Program-made: the position numbers and the translations under genes
Part shown: piece by piece, positions 36,463 through 48,889 of the stretch
Layout of the letters: each line of letters starts with the position of its first letter
Position numbering within the stretch: the first letter of the stretch is position 1
Notes under the pieces: model-generated
Databases searched by the model: none
Told to the model about the DNA's origin: nothing
The model's input: only the letters and a program-made list of their open reading frames with translations
Source of the DNA: Eopsaltria australis
Lineage: Eukaryota; Chordata; Aves; Passeriformes; Petroicidae
Direction: 5' to 3'
Length of the DNA: 64,000 bases
Assembly (NCBI GenBank): GCA_034509425.1
Contig: JAVTVJ010000347.1
Coordinates: forward strand, 1,550,001-1,614,000

Positions 36463-39400
36463 AGTTAGTCCACAGCTATAAACCTACAGCCAATTATTCC
36501 AGCCCCTTCTTAGTCTTTCAGTTACCAGCATGCCTATGAAAGTTGTTAGCTTTCAAGGCAACCAACCCATCTTATTGACCTATGGGCTGCTTGATGCATT
36601 CTGGGGTTTACCAGAAATGAAAATTATACACATACAGTCCATCAGGCAAAACCTGAGTTAAAATAGCCAAGCTTCATTTCCTTAGAAGTCTTTACCCCCT
36701 GTTTAAACCAAAACAGAATCTAGACAACAGGTGAACATGTTTACTGCAACCTACCCGGGCAGGTTGATGGCACAGTTCTACATGTGGGCAATTAGGTGTG
36801 TAATGTTGTGCTGCAAGCATCAACTAAGGATGAGTATTTTATAAAGCCAACGTTGCATGTCATTCGTTTGGGATGTGCAAGCTTTCCCTGCTGATTCATG
36901 TAAAATCAATTCTACATACTGTAGAGTACAATGGTGCAGTAAGAAACACTGATAAATGTATTAAACAGGGGCACTAGTCTATGGTGCTAATACACACAGA
37001 GTGGAGTTCAAAGCCCTTCAGTGCCTGTGTGGCCCATCCTGCCACCCCTGGGGACAGTCATCCTTTAAAGCCCCTTTAAAGTGCTGGGAACACTAAGCCT
37101 CCTTGTCAGAACAATGTTCCAGAACAAATCAGATGACTGCAGCTTTTAAGTCAGTCTGGCAGAGGCTAGGGTTGAGGAAAGGGCAGGGGAACGGCAAGCA
37201 CCTTGAAATAAAACACAGGGTCCAAGTATAACAAAGCTATGTGTTGAAAGCAGGAGGGGTGGTTAGTAGACTTGCCCACACGTCACATCCCATGGAATTC
37301 CTTGTGGATGGGGCAGGACCTCTCTGCTGCAGGCACAGGACAAACACAACTGAGGAAGAGATGCTGCCTCAGCCCACCTTGGCATCCAGGCACTCGTGGG
37401 TCAAACATACATTGCTGCTTCAGCGTCAGAAATCAGCCAGCTTTATGAGCTGAAACGCACTTTCCTGCCTTCCTTTAAAAAAGAGAACTCTCCACTATCA
37501 AAAGGCAGAGTTGGACTTAGTTATTCTGCCATTCTGATCTTAATGAGCTTCACACTGTTGGCATTATTAGACAAGTCTTTACTGTGTGGGTGGAAGCAGA
37601 AAGTCTGCCAAGAGCTCCAAAACTATGTGAAGAATGGGGATTTCTGATGAGAGCCTCTGATGATGAATCTCCTGCTACTGCATTCATGAGAACAGGGCAG
37701 AAGCCTGAGCTCTGCGCTGTCTCTGCTGACAGTGCTCTCACTGCAGGGTTGGAACAAAAACGCAATGATTATAAAAAGTGACACAATCAATGATCCATAC
37801 AAGGGATATAACAAGGCAACTACCTTGTCAAAATGATATGACGAGCGGTTATAGCAAAAAAGCAAATAGCCTCAGTGATGCTTTTTTATCCTCGTAAAAG
37901 TAGGTTGAAGAAACCAGGATACATCAAAGCTGACAGTTCATTGAATTTGGCAGCAGTTCAAAGACAGAACATCTTGTCCATGCTGTGCAGAGCTCACACC
38001 CACTATCTGCAAAAGGTAAGAAACAAGGAGCACGCACACCTCACACAGAACAAAGGAGTGAACTGATTATTCTTCCAAGTTTCAGAGGATGCTCTATGCA
38101 GCCCCCTACACAAGAAATGCACATAGTTAATGAGAAACTACTGTAAAAAAATAATAACCCCTTGGCTGACAGGTGGCATAAAGGAATTATGTAAAAAAAT
38201 ACACTCTGTTGAGCCTCTAATGCTTCTACTGATATATAATAAAAAGACAAGAAGAGCTGTTTACAAAGACTATCCATGTGTGTTAAGTCCACGCAAAAAG
38301 CTCCATTCAAGTGAAAGGTGAGGAGGGTGTCAGGATATCACCTGTCTGGAGCTAATGCTTCAAAGCAGTTTTTCTCAGTGATAACTGCATCTGGAGTTTA
38401 GTGCATTTCAGCTCAGACAATTTTTAACTTGTCTAATTATAGTAGGATGGTAGTGATACTATAATTATGAGAGCAGAGGCACTCTCATATATATGCCTAG
38501 AAGAGCTGCTGATGCCAAGGAGAGCTGGTAGCAGCAGTAAGTGTCCTCAATGTACACTGAACTACTTTAGTTCTTGTTAAAATACATGTAAGGGCTCAGA
38601 CACCTGCAGCTGACCAAGTGCCTGTGCAGGAGCAGGAGCTAAAAGCTCTCAGTCCCCAGCAAAAGCAAAGTATGGTACCTTTGATTTGCAAAGGTTTAGA
38701 CTGATGCACTTCATTTCTCCTTTCCAACAGAAATAGCACAAACAGTTCTGTGGCTTGATGTGATAATTCATTGAAGAGCAGTAACTTGGCATTTCTGAGT
38801 TCCAGCTGTTTTGTAATGATACAGAGAAGCCATCCTGGAGGTGAAAGGGTCCAGGGACATCCCACAGCAGCCATTTCCACACAGAGGCTGGGAGCAGCAG
38901 TGAATGAGCCACAGCAACTTTCAATTTCAGAAAGATTCAGGGAATAAAATTACTCCAACAATAAAATTAAGACAGCCTTTAGTCCAATCATACTAAAGAG
39001 CCTCCTTTTAAATGAGAAAAAAACAATTACAAGAATACAGAATGCCTCTAAATTTGATTAGATACAAATTTGGTATTTAAAGTTATTAAATCATAATAGT
39101 ACAGCTATTAGACAGTGATACAGCCAAAGCAGAAAGTGAGATCAAGTTCAGAAACAAAATATTTTGCCACAGAAAGCACTGAAAAGATAACCCTTAAATG
39201 CAAGAGACAAAACTGTAGCAGGACTCAAAAAGCAGACGTCGCCTCATTTAAAACGGAGTTATGAGGGAGAAATAAGGACAGACAGAAAACAAGGACTGGA
39301 TCTCATAATTCCAATACTTTCATAAAAGTGGCTGCTTAGAGGTGTGCATGCATTAACCTTCTACTCAGGGAAGCTGTCAACATGACCCACATCACATCAT

Positions 39401-42400
39401 CAGCACCATGAAGCTAAGTAGGAGGGATATGAATGTGAAAAGTCACTACCTAGATTCTGACAATAGTACATTCATACCATCCCCCTTTTCAAACAGACCA
39501 ATAAACACAAGAAACCCTAATAATTGTTAGTCAGATATTGCTGCTCAAGTACTGAAATGAAAATTTGTGTCAAAGGATTGGAAACAAAAATTACAGCAGA
39601 CAAATAAACAGTTTTTAGCAAAATGCAGCTTGAAAATGCTAAAAATACAACAAATTATGAAGGCAGGAAGTTGGAAAGAAGACTATAGACCAAATTACGT
39701 ACCAGAGGCACAGGAGAAATGTTAGGTCTCATCAGAATAGGTGTAAAGCTTAATGAAAAAAACATAAAACTAAAAGACAGGACCGTAAGCTCAAATGTAT
39801 TTATATGTAAAAGACGAGCCTGCAGAAATGTCACCTCAGCCACATAAAAAAAATAGTTTTGGAAGCAAACCCAAGTATTTTAAATACTATTTTCATGCTG
39901 AAGTAAGTAGGTACTTTGTTTAAAAATAGATGTGAGGAAGGCAAGGCACTCAAGAAGAAATTAATGAGACTGACCAGAGCATTGTTTTAAATCTAACTTT
40001 TTCAAAAGTGTAAATCAGGCTTGTTTCTTTGAAGACCAGCCCCCAGGGACTGCAGCCTCTGCTCAAAGCAAGAACTCTGGTTTCCCAGGACCCCATCACG
40101 ACCTCCTGTGGACTTTAACATGGCTTTAGTTGGCAGTCACAGTCTCAACCTACACATTTGGAATGTGATGATCTGTGGGGCTGGGGATGTTCTTTTTGGC
40201 TGCTGACCTTCCACAGCAGGAATAGTTCAGTATCTTTGGATATTCTGGGGAAAATCTCACTCTGCCTAAGGGTGAGGGACTGGATTCAGTCATCTTTAAG
40301 ACTTTTGCTTACTTACAGCCTCATGATGAGCCCGTGAGGCTGCTCTGGATAGCATCCAGGAATGCACCCAGTCTTCCCCAAGAGTTCCTTGGGTCATTAT
40401 CAGAATTGCTCCAGGGGATGTGACATTTCTATACCCTTCTTGCATCTAAGTATTTGAAGTCTACTATGCATGCACATAGTGGGAAAGAGTCCCCACCCCA
40501 AGTCTGAGTGGTCAAAACAAGGAAAGAGTGAGGGAGGAAGAGAGGAATATCCACCATTTTTTTTCTGATTATCTACCTATATCTTGCATTGTTCACAGCA
40601 GGGAGAAAAACTGCATTCCTAGAACAAAAAGCAAACCACCCATCCTTCCCAGGGAAAGCCAAAACACTTTTTATCTGACAAGTAGGATTATGTTAAAATA
40701 CCTCCTACACAAAATCTGACCTGGATTGGTTGCTATATCACTCACCAAAGATTATTCCCAATAGCTGGCAGGGTGCTGCTGGTAGTTTACTGCTGAGAAG
40801 CCCACCCTGGGTGCCCTCACAGCTCTTCTGAGGTCAGCAGCAGGGCTAGAAACATCAACAACAGCCACTGTTTTGAGTGGCTCACTCTTCAGCTGCACAT
40901 CTCCAGAGGGCTCTCTGAGGATGGTCAGGGAGAATGGGAAAAACTCCAAAACACCAGTTATTTTGTATGTTTAATTTTTATATTGGCATTCTTTTTCCCA
41001 ATTGACTGTAAAATACATTCCCAGCCTTCGTTTTTCCCAGGCCACATGAGTGGAGGTCCCAAGAAGACTACAAAGACCACAAGACAAAGGCAGGTTCTGC
41101 CTTCCCAGGCGAGAGCAGGAATAATCCCTAAAAGTGGGAAAGGATATCTGAACACTTCATATCAGGCAAAAATGTTACTCTTGCTATAGCACATGGGCTG
41201 AGCAAGCAACAGAGACAGCACATTGGGTTTGCAGGTTCTGCTGGGAAGATGGGCAGGGGAGGGCTCAGAGCTGTGTACTGAGGCTTTAGTACCCTGCAGC
41301 CAGGAAGGCAGGCTGCAGGCTGGTCTGCACAGACAGTGATCCTGCAATAAAACAGACTGTGAAAATAGTATACAATAGTTTTAACTCAGGACAAATGTCC
41401 AGGTATAACGGTTTTCTCAAAATGCACAACAGATTTTCTATGGACACTTAAGGCTGAAAGAGTAATATCCTTATATCAGGATCAGAGTGCTCTGTAGGGA
41501 AACAGCCTCCTCAAAAATGTAACTACAGCGATGACTTAATAACTATCCTGACTATCAGGAGTTGGCACCTTGAGGTCCACCAACAAAGCAGTTTGAATGG
41601 ATTTAATACTTAAAAAATTCCAAGGCAGAATGACAACCATTCAGATTCATGTGCACGTTTTCAGACAAACCAGAGCATTTACAAAAATACTTTCCCTCAT
41701 CTCTTTTTTTAAAACATGATTTTCTGTTTGCTCCAAGCAGTAAGCCAGTGTTTTCTCTCAACAACAGGATTATCTCAAACAGTTTACATTGGTTGCAATT
41801 AAAGAGAAAGGGATAGACAGCATGCCACATGAAGAGGGATTGCAAATGCAGCAACTGATTCTCTAAATCAGAACACCTAATACTTTTCAAGGAAATACGT
41901 GCAATAAGAGTGCAGTAAGTGTTGCACTCTTACCAGCTCCCTTATACTGAGTAACATGACAGCTCCAAATCCCAGTCCCACTAGCTCTGAGATTAAGAAG
42001 AAAATTGTTGACAGGCTGCAATGGACAATGATGGATTTATGATTCTTTGGCAAACTGCACGTTGTTTTGAAGGATTAGATGTTGTAATCCATACAGTAAA
42101 TCAACCAAAAGGCACCATAGCAGGAACAGGCAAGGAGTAAGACAGGCAAGGAGTAAGGCATCCAATTACTAATGGAAAATAATGCAGTTTTTACTCTGTT
42201 CACCCTACTGTGATTAGCATTAGCTCTTGTAAAATCACTCTCCTCTAGCAGAAGCTGCTTGCTATATGAAGTGACAATGTACTTTCCCCTTGAAGAGCTT
42301 CTACTCTTTACTGTAGATGTGCCCAATTTTTGAGGGGAATACCCTGCAAAAGCAGGCAGGGAAGAAGAAAGCAGGGCTGGGCTCACAGGGCTCTCTCTCT

Positions 42401-45226
42401 GGGGTCAGAGCAGAGCAGTGGGACAGAGGCACACCGGGGTGACCCTCCATGCTGCCTCCTCCCCAACACATTGCAGCCACCAGCAAACCCCTGGACGGGC
42501 TAAGATGGGTCATGCCCTGCCAGAGCCTGGGGCTGCCCCAGAGGGAGAGGTGCGGTTTGAGTACAGGGTTATAAACAAGCCAGTACTGATTGCCACTTCT
42601 CCTGTGCACACTGTGAAAGAGGAGGCAGATGGCACTACCCACACATGTTAGCCAAGTTAATCACTGCGTTACTCTGGGTTAAGTGACCACTTTCTTCAAG
42701 TCCATTTTGCAACCACCTGATCATCAGAAACACCTTGTTATTTTTTCTGTCTCTCCTATTAGCAGCCACAGCAGTGCAATAGGAGCAAACTAGCTGTTAT
42801 ATAGTGGCAAGATTCTTGGGGCTCATTATTTTCTGAAGTCGGGGTTATTAAAGCTTTAGTAGCATTGACAAGGGTGGACTTCAATCACATTTTCTCTCTC
42901 TGAAATCACGAGCAGCATGGTGAGAAAGAAGAGCATATTAACACCAGTGACAGCAAAAAGTCCATAATTATTGACCTATTTGATAAGAAACAAAATATTT
43001 TGATCTTCTGGGACACTATTTGGGGTAAATCTGGCTCCTAAAATACACTGAAAGTTTGGTGAGTTGGTGCAGGTCTTCAATCCTATTTAATTATTTGCCT
43101 ATAGCACTGCACACTGCAGGGATATATAAGAGGAAATGTAGAATAATAACTGCTGTTAGTGTAAAATGCTTGAAAATGGATTAGAAATACAGGGCCAAGA
43201 ATTTGCTTGCACTCTAGCCTGTGAGAATTTTGCAAAAAGCACCCTCAAAAGCTAAGACCAGTTTGTAACGTGATCATACCTCAGAACAGAGAGTGAGCAT
43301 GTTCACACCAGTTCTGTGCTGGAATATCAAAATAGCAGCTTCAATCAGTCACTTGCTTATGAGACCTGAAAATATAAAATTGTGAAGGAAGCCTTGCTTG
43401 GAAGCTTTTTCAACAAAGATCAAGTAATTAAAAGTTAAACAAAGTTGTACAGACAGCATGAAGCATTTGTCCTCTTCGCAACACCAGAAAACACCATATT
43501 CGGAAGCAATAGATGCTGCAATTTCAAGCCTGATTCTTTAGTCCAGTGTTTGATCTAGGAACAGTAATCGCATCCCATTTATTGTGCTGATAAAGAACAT
43601 GGGGCTGCCACAGTCAGTTTGGATGGATGCCAAGGTAAACTCAGGCAGAACTGAAAAATCCCGTTAAGATGACTGAGTGGCAAATGATGGTTATTTATTC
43701 TAATCAATTTGTTAATTTACTTCTGGTAAAACTGGATTAATTTGTTTCTAATCAAAAGAAGGACCTATTCATTACAGTGTGTATGATGAACTGCGTCTAC
43801 ATAGGCATAGCTAGGATTTCTAACAACTTTTTTTAAAAAAAGAAGACAGACTTAGTAACTCACCCCCCAAAAGAAGACCATTTGAGCTCATTTCCCTGGA
43901 ACCCACACTTCTAACCCTTTATCCAGGCTAATTTCAAACACCATGCTGGTGGGCCTTCCATGCCAAGCTCTTTTGTCCTCTCAGTGCTACAGCCCTCATG
44001 GACTTTTCACTCTACTTTCAAATGTTACAGCTGTTCTCTTCCTACCCATATTCTCAAACACTAGTATCTATTTAACCTCTTCCCTTTGTGTACCATTGAT
44101 TAAGTGAGTATGGCCGTATCTGCTGAGGCCTCTTTGTCACCTCTGCTGCTGCTGCCTAGGCTGGGTCACCTAGGACTTAGTTTTCCAAAGTGCTCAGATT
44201 CTGCCTCTTCTCTTTCAAAAGGTAGGATTACAATAGTCATAAGATACAGGTTAAATTATATGCAAGGTGTAACTTATTTTACATCAGCCCAGGCAATCCT
44301 TCTGTCTAAATCCTGAATAATGTTTAATTTGCGCTTCTCTGAACTCCAGCCTCCTTGATTCCACTCTGATAACAAGGTCTCTGAAGCTCCTCCTGGGCAA
44401 AACAGCAGCAATTTCATCAATGTTTGGTGGAGAGGTCAATGGTAATGTCTTCACTCCTGACAAACCTGCAGATGCTCCAAGAAGATGAGGATGATGCTGG
44501 GACTCAGTACAGCTGCAGCCCAGAATGACATGGGTCAGCTCTTACCCCTCTTAAATGCCAAACATTTAGTGCCAAAATATTTGGCATTGTTTGCTTAGTT
44601 CTCCCAAATGGGTAATTCTGAAATGACATTTCCCATACTATGACCTTGCTCTTGTTCTCTGACTGATAACAGCATAAGCACTTTGGAGAGACCAGGAGAG
44701 GGAAGAACCAGCAGACCAGCAGGCAGTCTGGGAGTCTTACACTGGAGCCAGGCTGGCAAAACTGAAATCTCACTCCCCAGCCTCATCATTTTCTCCACCA
44801 GCTGTTGTGTCTTCCCTCTCCAGTGCCACTTACTTGGCACCCTGGGCATACAGAGTCTCATTAAAACCCCACCACCAAGCAAGAAAGGCAAGCTCCACAG
44901 TGAAGGGAGGCACAGCAGGTCCATGCCAGCCTCTGGTGGGCCTGGGGCACGCTTCCCTGCCTGTGGGATGCAGCGTGGGGACCAGGAAACATCCCCTTCC
45001 TGCACAAGGTGCTGCTCACTCTCCAGCTATACTCCCTATGCCCTGCTCCATCCCTTTCTGCATCTCGAGTTCTTATTTTTTATTTTTAAACAGCCAGATT
45101 GAGTCTTAATTATTTAAGCACCTTCCAGATTTAGAAAGCTGTTTTGGCTGAGAAAGTAACACTCGGTGCAATCATCTCTCATCAATAAACCATAGAAACA
45201 AATGTGCACGCCTGTTGGGAAGGAAT
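36463..45226. other. Intergenic, unrecognised single-copy DNA
   Basis: About 8.8 kb without a gene or mobile element that I recognise. Overlapping frames of 136-139 codons on opposite strands at 44.6-45.1 kb have no domain and are mutually exclusive. A stretch rich in TAAT cores is at 43,690-43,765. Confidence 0.5.
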
Positions 45227-45262
45227 TTTATTTAAAGCACACTGAAAAGTGCTTTAAATAAA
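45227..45262. repeat. Perfect inverted repeat (14-bp arms, 8-base loop)
   Basis: TTTATTTAAAGCAC at 45,227-45,240 and its exact reverse complement GTGCTTTAAATAAA at 45,249-45,262, separated by ACTGAAAA. Confidence 0.97.
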
Positions 45263-45757
45263 GTGTGAAAGATGTGAAAAGACCTAATGTTGGTCATGTT
45301 TCAGTGAGTTCAGCACATTTTGGCTCAAGTAAGAAACAATGGGACTTGTGCCTCATTCAATTAGGATGGCTTGACTTCTTACAAATAGGAAGGGATGCCT
45401 TAGAGACATCCAAAACACAAATTTGGGCAAAGGGCCTTCAGAAAGGCACACTCACCTGACAATTGTGCTGGTTTTTCATAGGGTTTGAAGGTTTTTTTCC
45501 AGAATATTAAAACACATAGGCAAGGGTTTGGTCCTTCAGGGAAACAAAGATTTGAGCTTTAAAAGAAAAAGAGGAAAAAACCCCTCCAACACTAACCAAG
45601 TAGCATTCCAAACATCTTACTCTAATAAAAGAAATAAGATTAAAGAACAGTGGCATTGCCTCAATGTTTACTTTAGTGAGAGATTTTCTCTTATCCCAGT
45701 AAGAGCTTAAGGAAGATAATTTCTGATCCCACTGGGAAACACTCTGCATTATTGTAC
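45263..45757. other. Intergenic
   Basis: No gene or repeat recognised. Confidence 0.5.
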
Positions 45758-46450
45758 TCATAGAATCATAGAATCATAGAATATGCTGAGTTGGAGGGAC
45801 CCCCCAGGATCATCGAGTCCAACTCCTGGCCCTGCATAGGACACCCCAAGAGTCACCCCATGTGTCCGAGAGCATTGTCCAAATGCTCCTCATACTCTGT
45901 CAGGCTGGTGCTGTGACCACTTCTCTGGGCAGCCTGTTCAGTGTCCAGCCTGGGTGAAGAACCTCTGGGTGAAGAACCTTTTCTAATATCCAACCTACAC
46001 CTCTCCTGGCACAACTTCAGGCCATTCCCTCAGTTCCTGTCACTGATGACCACAGAGAAGAGATCAGTGCCTGCCCCTCCTCTTCCCCTTATGAGGAAGT
46101 TGTAACTGCAATGAGGTCTCCCCTCAGTCTCCTCCAGGCTGAACAGACCAAGTGACCTCAGCTGCTCCTCATACGGCCTTCTCCTCATGGCCCTTCGCAT
46201 CCTCATGGCCCTCCTTTTGGCACTTTCAAATAGCTTAATGTCCTTTATATATTGTGGTGACCAAAACAGCACACAGCATTCAAGATGATGCCGCCCCAAT
46301 ACAGAGCAGAGTGAGACAATCACCTCCTTTGAGCAGCTGATTATGCTGGGCCTGATGCACCCCAGGACATAGATGACCCTCCTGGGACCTCTTCTTGATT
46401 ATTTACAGCCCAGCATCACCTCTGGGGGCTGTTTGCACACTGATCTTCAA
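45758..46450 (-). mobile_element. CR1 LINE fragment with intact 3' repeat end, minus strand
   Basis: Begins on the plus strand with three TCATAGAA units (45,758 on), the terminal repeat of CR1 read in reverse, then GATCATCGAGTCCAACTCCT, AAGAGTCACCCCATGTGTCC and CCACAGAGAAGAGATCAGTG. The frame at 46,030-46,323 on the minus strand is the C-terminal end of CR1 ORF2. About 0.7 kb, 5'-truncated. Confidence 0.9.
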
Positions 46451-47269
46451 CCAGTGTGAGGTTGCAATACATTGCTTCAGATAAATGACCATGGACATAG
46501 GCCTTGGTAAATGACTATGGACATGGTCTCACTGCCCAGGAGAAGCTAGTGGATGTTGGCTTCACCCAGCTGTCTTCTATAGCTGAAGGAAAGCTCCAGG
46601 AAACCCTTACTCTAGCTTCCTAAAATCACTAACTGCTTCCCATAGAGTGGAGATACTGGACCTTGAATAAACCCCATGCAAATTGCTGCTTGACTCCTCT
46701 CCTTTGCAAAGCAAAGCTGCTCTTTATTTATGTAACATTTTCATTTAATTAACAAAGAGACGGAACAAACTTGTAGGGAGGGGAAAAAATTAAAAGGTCA
46801 TCTTCCATCACACGGGAATATGTGAGAAGGAAAGAAACAAACTGGTTTCTTCCTGCTGGCCATACGAATGCCAAGGCACCCTCACTATTGCCCTGTTAGG
46901 ACCTCAGGGAGGTAATGAAGTGTCTGGAGAGCGTGGACAGAACTTTTCTTCCTCTGTTGAGCATGCCTGCCATTGGAGAGGAGCCAAAGAGGGTGCTTTG
47001 AGATTCCTTCCTCAGACATCTGACACTGTGGGGACCAGCTCAGCATATGCATGTAAATTACACAACAAAACGACCGGTTTTCTTATATGATCAAGTAAAA
47101 ACACTACCTACTTAATTGCAGCCAGGGCTTACATTCAAAAATGCTGTCACGTTGCAAAAAGCCCGTTACTTCAAAACACAGGAAACACCAACGACATCTG
47201 CCCGGGACCTTTAATGTAGGCCTGCGGCTCATCTCATTGTGACAGTCTTTAATTACATGGTCCCATATT
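46451..47269. other. Upstream flank of the CpG island
   Basis: No coding region. An imperfect direct repeat of AAATGAC(C/T)ATGGACAT occurs near 46,485-46,530. Sequence becomes GC-rich from about 47,270. Confidence 0.5.
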
Positions 47270-47425
47270 GTTTTTCACGGGCCCCCCGGTGCCGCGGCCG
47301 AGGCTGGCAGCCCTCAGGGCCGAGGAGCCGCTTCCCGCGCCGAGCGCGCGCCCCGACCTGAGGGCTGCGACCCCCGGCCCGGCGCGAGCCCCGCGCCAAC
47401 CGCTCCCGAGCCGCCCCCGCCGCCC

Positions 47426-47431
47426 GATTGG
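47426..47431 (-). promoter_or_regulatory. Inverted CCAAT box (ATTGG)
   Basis: GATTGG in CGCCCGATTGGCTCTC, the usual NF-Y site orientation in CpG-island promoters, about 80-130 bp ahead of the inferred exon. Confidence 0.5.
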
Positions 47432-47444
47432 CTCTCTGCCGCCG

Positions 47445-47452
47445 TGACGTCA
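47445..47452. promoter_or_regulatory. CRE site 1, TGACGTCA
   Basis: Perfect palindromic cAMP-response element within GCCGTGACGTCATAGCG, 14 bp after the CCAAT core. Binds CREB/ATF-family factors. Confidence 0.7.
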
Positions 47453-47494
47453 TAGCGCCCCTCCGCCGCCGCCCGTGAGCCCCCCGCACCACTC

Positions 47495-47502
47495 TGACGT
47501 CA
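47495..47502. promoter_or_regulatory. CRE site 2, TGACGTCA
   Basis: Second perfect CRE, exactly 50 bp after the first, followed by a half site CGTCA at 47,504-47,508. Confidence 0.7.
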
Positions 47503-47519
47503 CCGTCAGCCCACGGCCG

Positions 47520-47634
47520 GCGGTGGGGCGGGGCCCGCCGCCCCGCGCCCGCCCCTCGGCCCCGCCCCCGCTGCTCGCAGCGGGACAGACCGGCCGGTGC
47601 CGCCCGCCGCCCCCAGTGCCGCCGCCGCCGCCAG
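47520..47634 (+). other. ELOVL5: Putative ELOVL5 non-coding exon 1 (start approximate)
   Basis: GC-rich stretch after the CREs that ends GCCGCCGCCGCCAG|GTAGGG, a consensus donor at 47,634/47,635. In vertebrates ELOVL5 exon 1 is 5' UTR and the start codon is in exon 2, which fits the lack of a plausible ATG frame here. The transcription start is not visible and may be anywhere from about 47,505 to 47,580. Confidence 0.45.
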
Positions 47635-47986
47635 GTAGGGCCGCGTCCCCGGCCGGGAGACAGCGCCGCGCCGGGGCTCCCCGCCCGGACACGGGATGCG
47701 GCGCGGCCGCCCGGGCCCGGAGGGGGATGCGGAGGACGAGGGGGGCGGGGGCCACGGCGGGCGGGGGGCGCCGGTCCGCGGGGCATGCAACAAGTGTGGC
47801 GGCAGCGCCGGCCGTGCGCGGAGCGGAGGGGGGGCTCGGCGCCCGGCGGGGAGCGGCGGAGCTGCGGCCGGGGACGGGGCCGGCAGTGGCGGGCAGGCCG
47901 GCCCGGGGAGGGAGGGGACGGGGCGGCGGAAGGGACAGGGCTCTCGCCGGGAGCGTCTTTTCCCCGGTGCAGTTTGGTCAAGAGCA

Positions 47987-48014
47987 TGATGCAATCCCGC
48001 ATTACCATGGATAC
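47987..48014 (+). promoter_or_regulatory. ATF4/CEBP composite site next to X-box-like palindrome
   Basis: TGATGCAAT (47,987-47,995) is a perfect match to the C/EBP-ATF response element TGATGnAAn. Five bases later ATTACCATGGATAC (48,001-48,014) has the CCATGG centre of an RFX X-box but several mismatches in the arms. Function is inferred from motifs only. Confidence 0.4.
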
Positions 48015-48889
48015 TGCATCCCGGGCGGCGGCGGCAGCGCCTTCCGCCGTGCGGGGCACGGGGTGGGGTGAAATAACAGGGGCAGGAAGGGAGGAGACCC
48101 CGCACCTCAGCCACCCCGTCCTTGGCCGTGGCTGCCTTCCCGGGGAGCTGGCGGAGGGCTGAGCACTGCCACGGCTCCAGACAGAAAGCCCGATCCGTCG
48201 TTTTCCGCCGTGGCGGCTGTGGGGGCTGTGCATCCCGCCAGCCCGGGCCCGCCCGGGGAGCAGCCCGGCGGAGAGGGGCAGGGTGGGAAGGAAGGGCTCG
48301 GAAGCGAAGGCTGTTACTTCTTCCCTGAGCTCTTGCCCAGCGCCCCTGACCGCCTTAGTGGTTTAGGAGTGGAGCCGGCTGGCACGGTAGTTCCCGGCTC
48401 TGTTTGTGGGACGGGGCAGGCACCGCGTTAAACCAGCGCCCTGGAGATGTGCAGTGCCTCTGAAAGGGGCCGGCCCCTTTGAAACCCTGGACGCTTAAAG
48501 AGTACATGCATTAGGAAATGAGCAGAAAAGGAAGAGCAAACGATAGAAATGTGTCAGTGTGTCAGATGCCTGTGCAGGGACTTTCTTAAAAACTTTATGA
48601 CTTTGCTTTTATCTCTTCATCTCCTGGAAGCCCTCGGGCACCAGCAGCATTAGAAGCAGTGCCCGGGGTTATGTGAGGTATTGTCTTGGGCAGTGTGTTT
48701 TCTCCTTCCCTGCCTGCGTTTGTTGCTTTTCTGCCCTCATTCCTTTCCCCTGATTCCCAGAGATGCAGCATCTGAGGATCCCATTCCGGAGAGCTTTCCT
48801 GTATCGATTTGTGCTGTAAGCCTGCAGACAAAAGGCTAGTTTTGCAGACCTGGTCAGGAATTAGCAGCACCTTGGCTTGCTCAGCAAGG

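Larger units (their letters stand above)
47270..48470. promoter_or_regulatory. ELOVL5: CpG island at putative ELOVL5 promoter
   Basis: About 1.2 kb of very GC-rich, CpG-dense DNA (many GGGCGG/CCGCCC Sp1-type boxes), the strongest such region in the window. It lacks a TATA box and has an inverted CCAAT box and two CREs. It lies 34 kb past GCLC on the same strand, where ELOVL5 starts in vertebrates (in human, ELOVL5 follows GCLC in tandem). The gene assignment is by synteny only, since no coding exon is in view. Long open frames across it on both strands come from the absence of AT-rich stop codons. Confidence 0.7.

Noticed and set aside
44595..45102. 136-codon minus-strand and 139-codon plus-strand frames
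   Set aside because: They overlap on opposite strands, have no recognisable domain, and no promoter or splice context.
46030..46323. 97-codon minus-strand frame
   Set aside because: C-terminal remnant of CR1 ORF2 in a truncated copy; annotated as the mobile element instead.
47253..48233. 326-codon minus-strand frame and overlapping 198-202-codon frames on both strands
   Set aside because: They fall in the CpG island, where stops are rare. The composition is Pro/Arg/Ala/Gly noise and no domain is seen.
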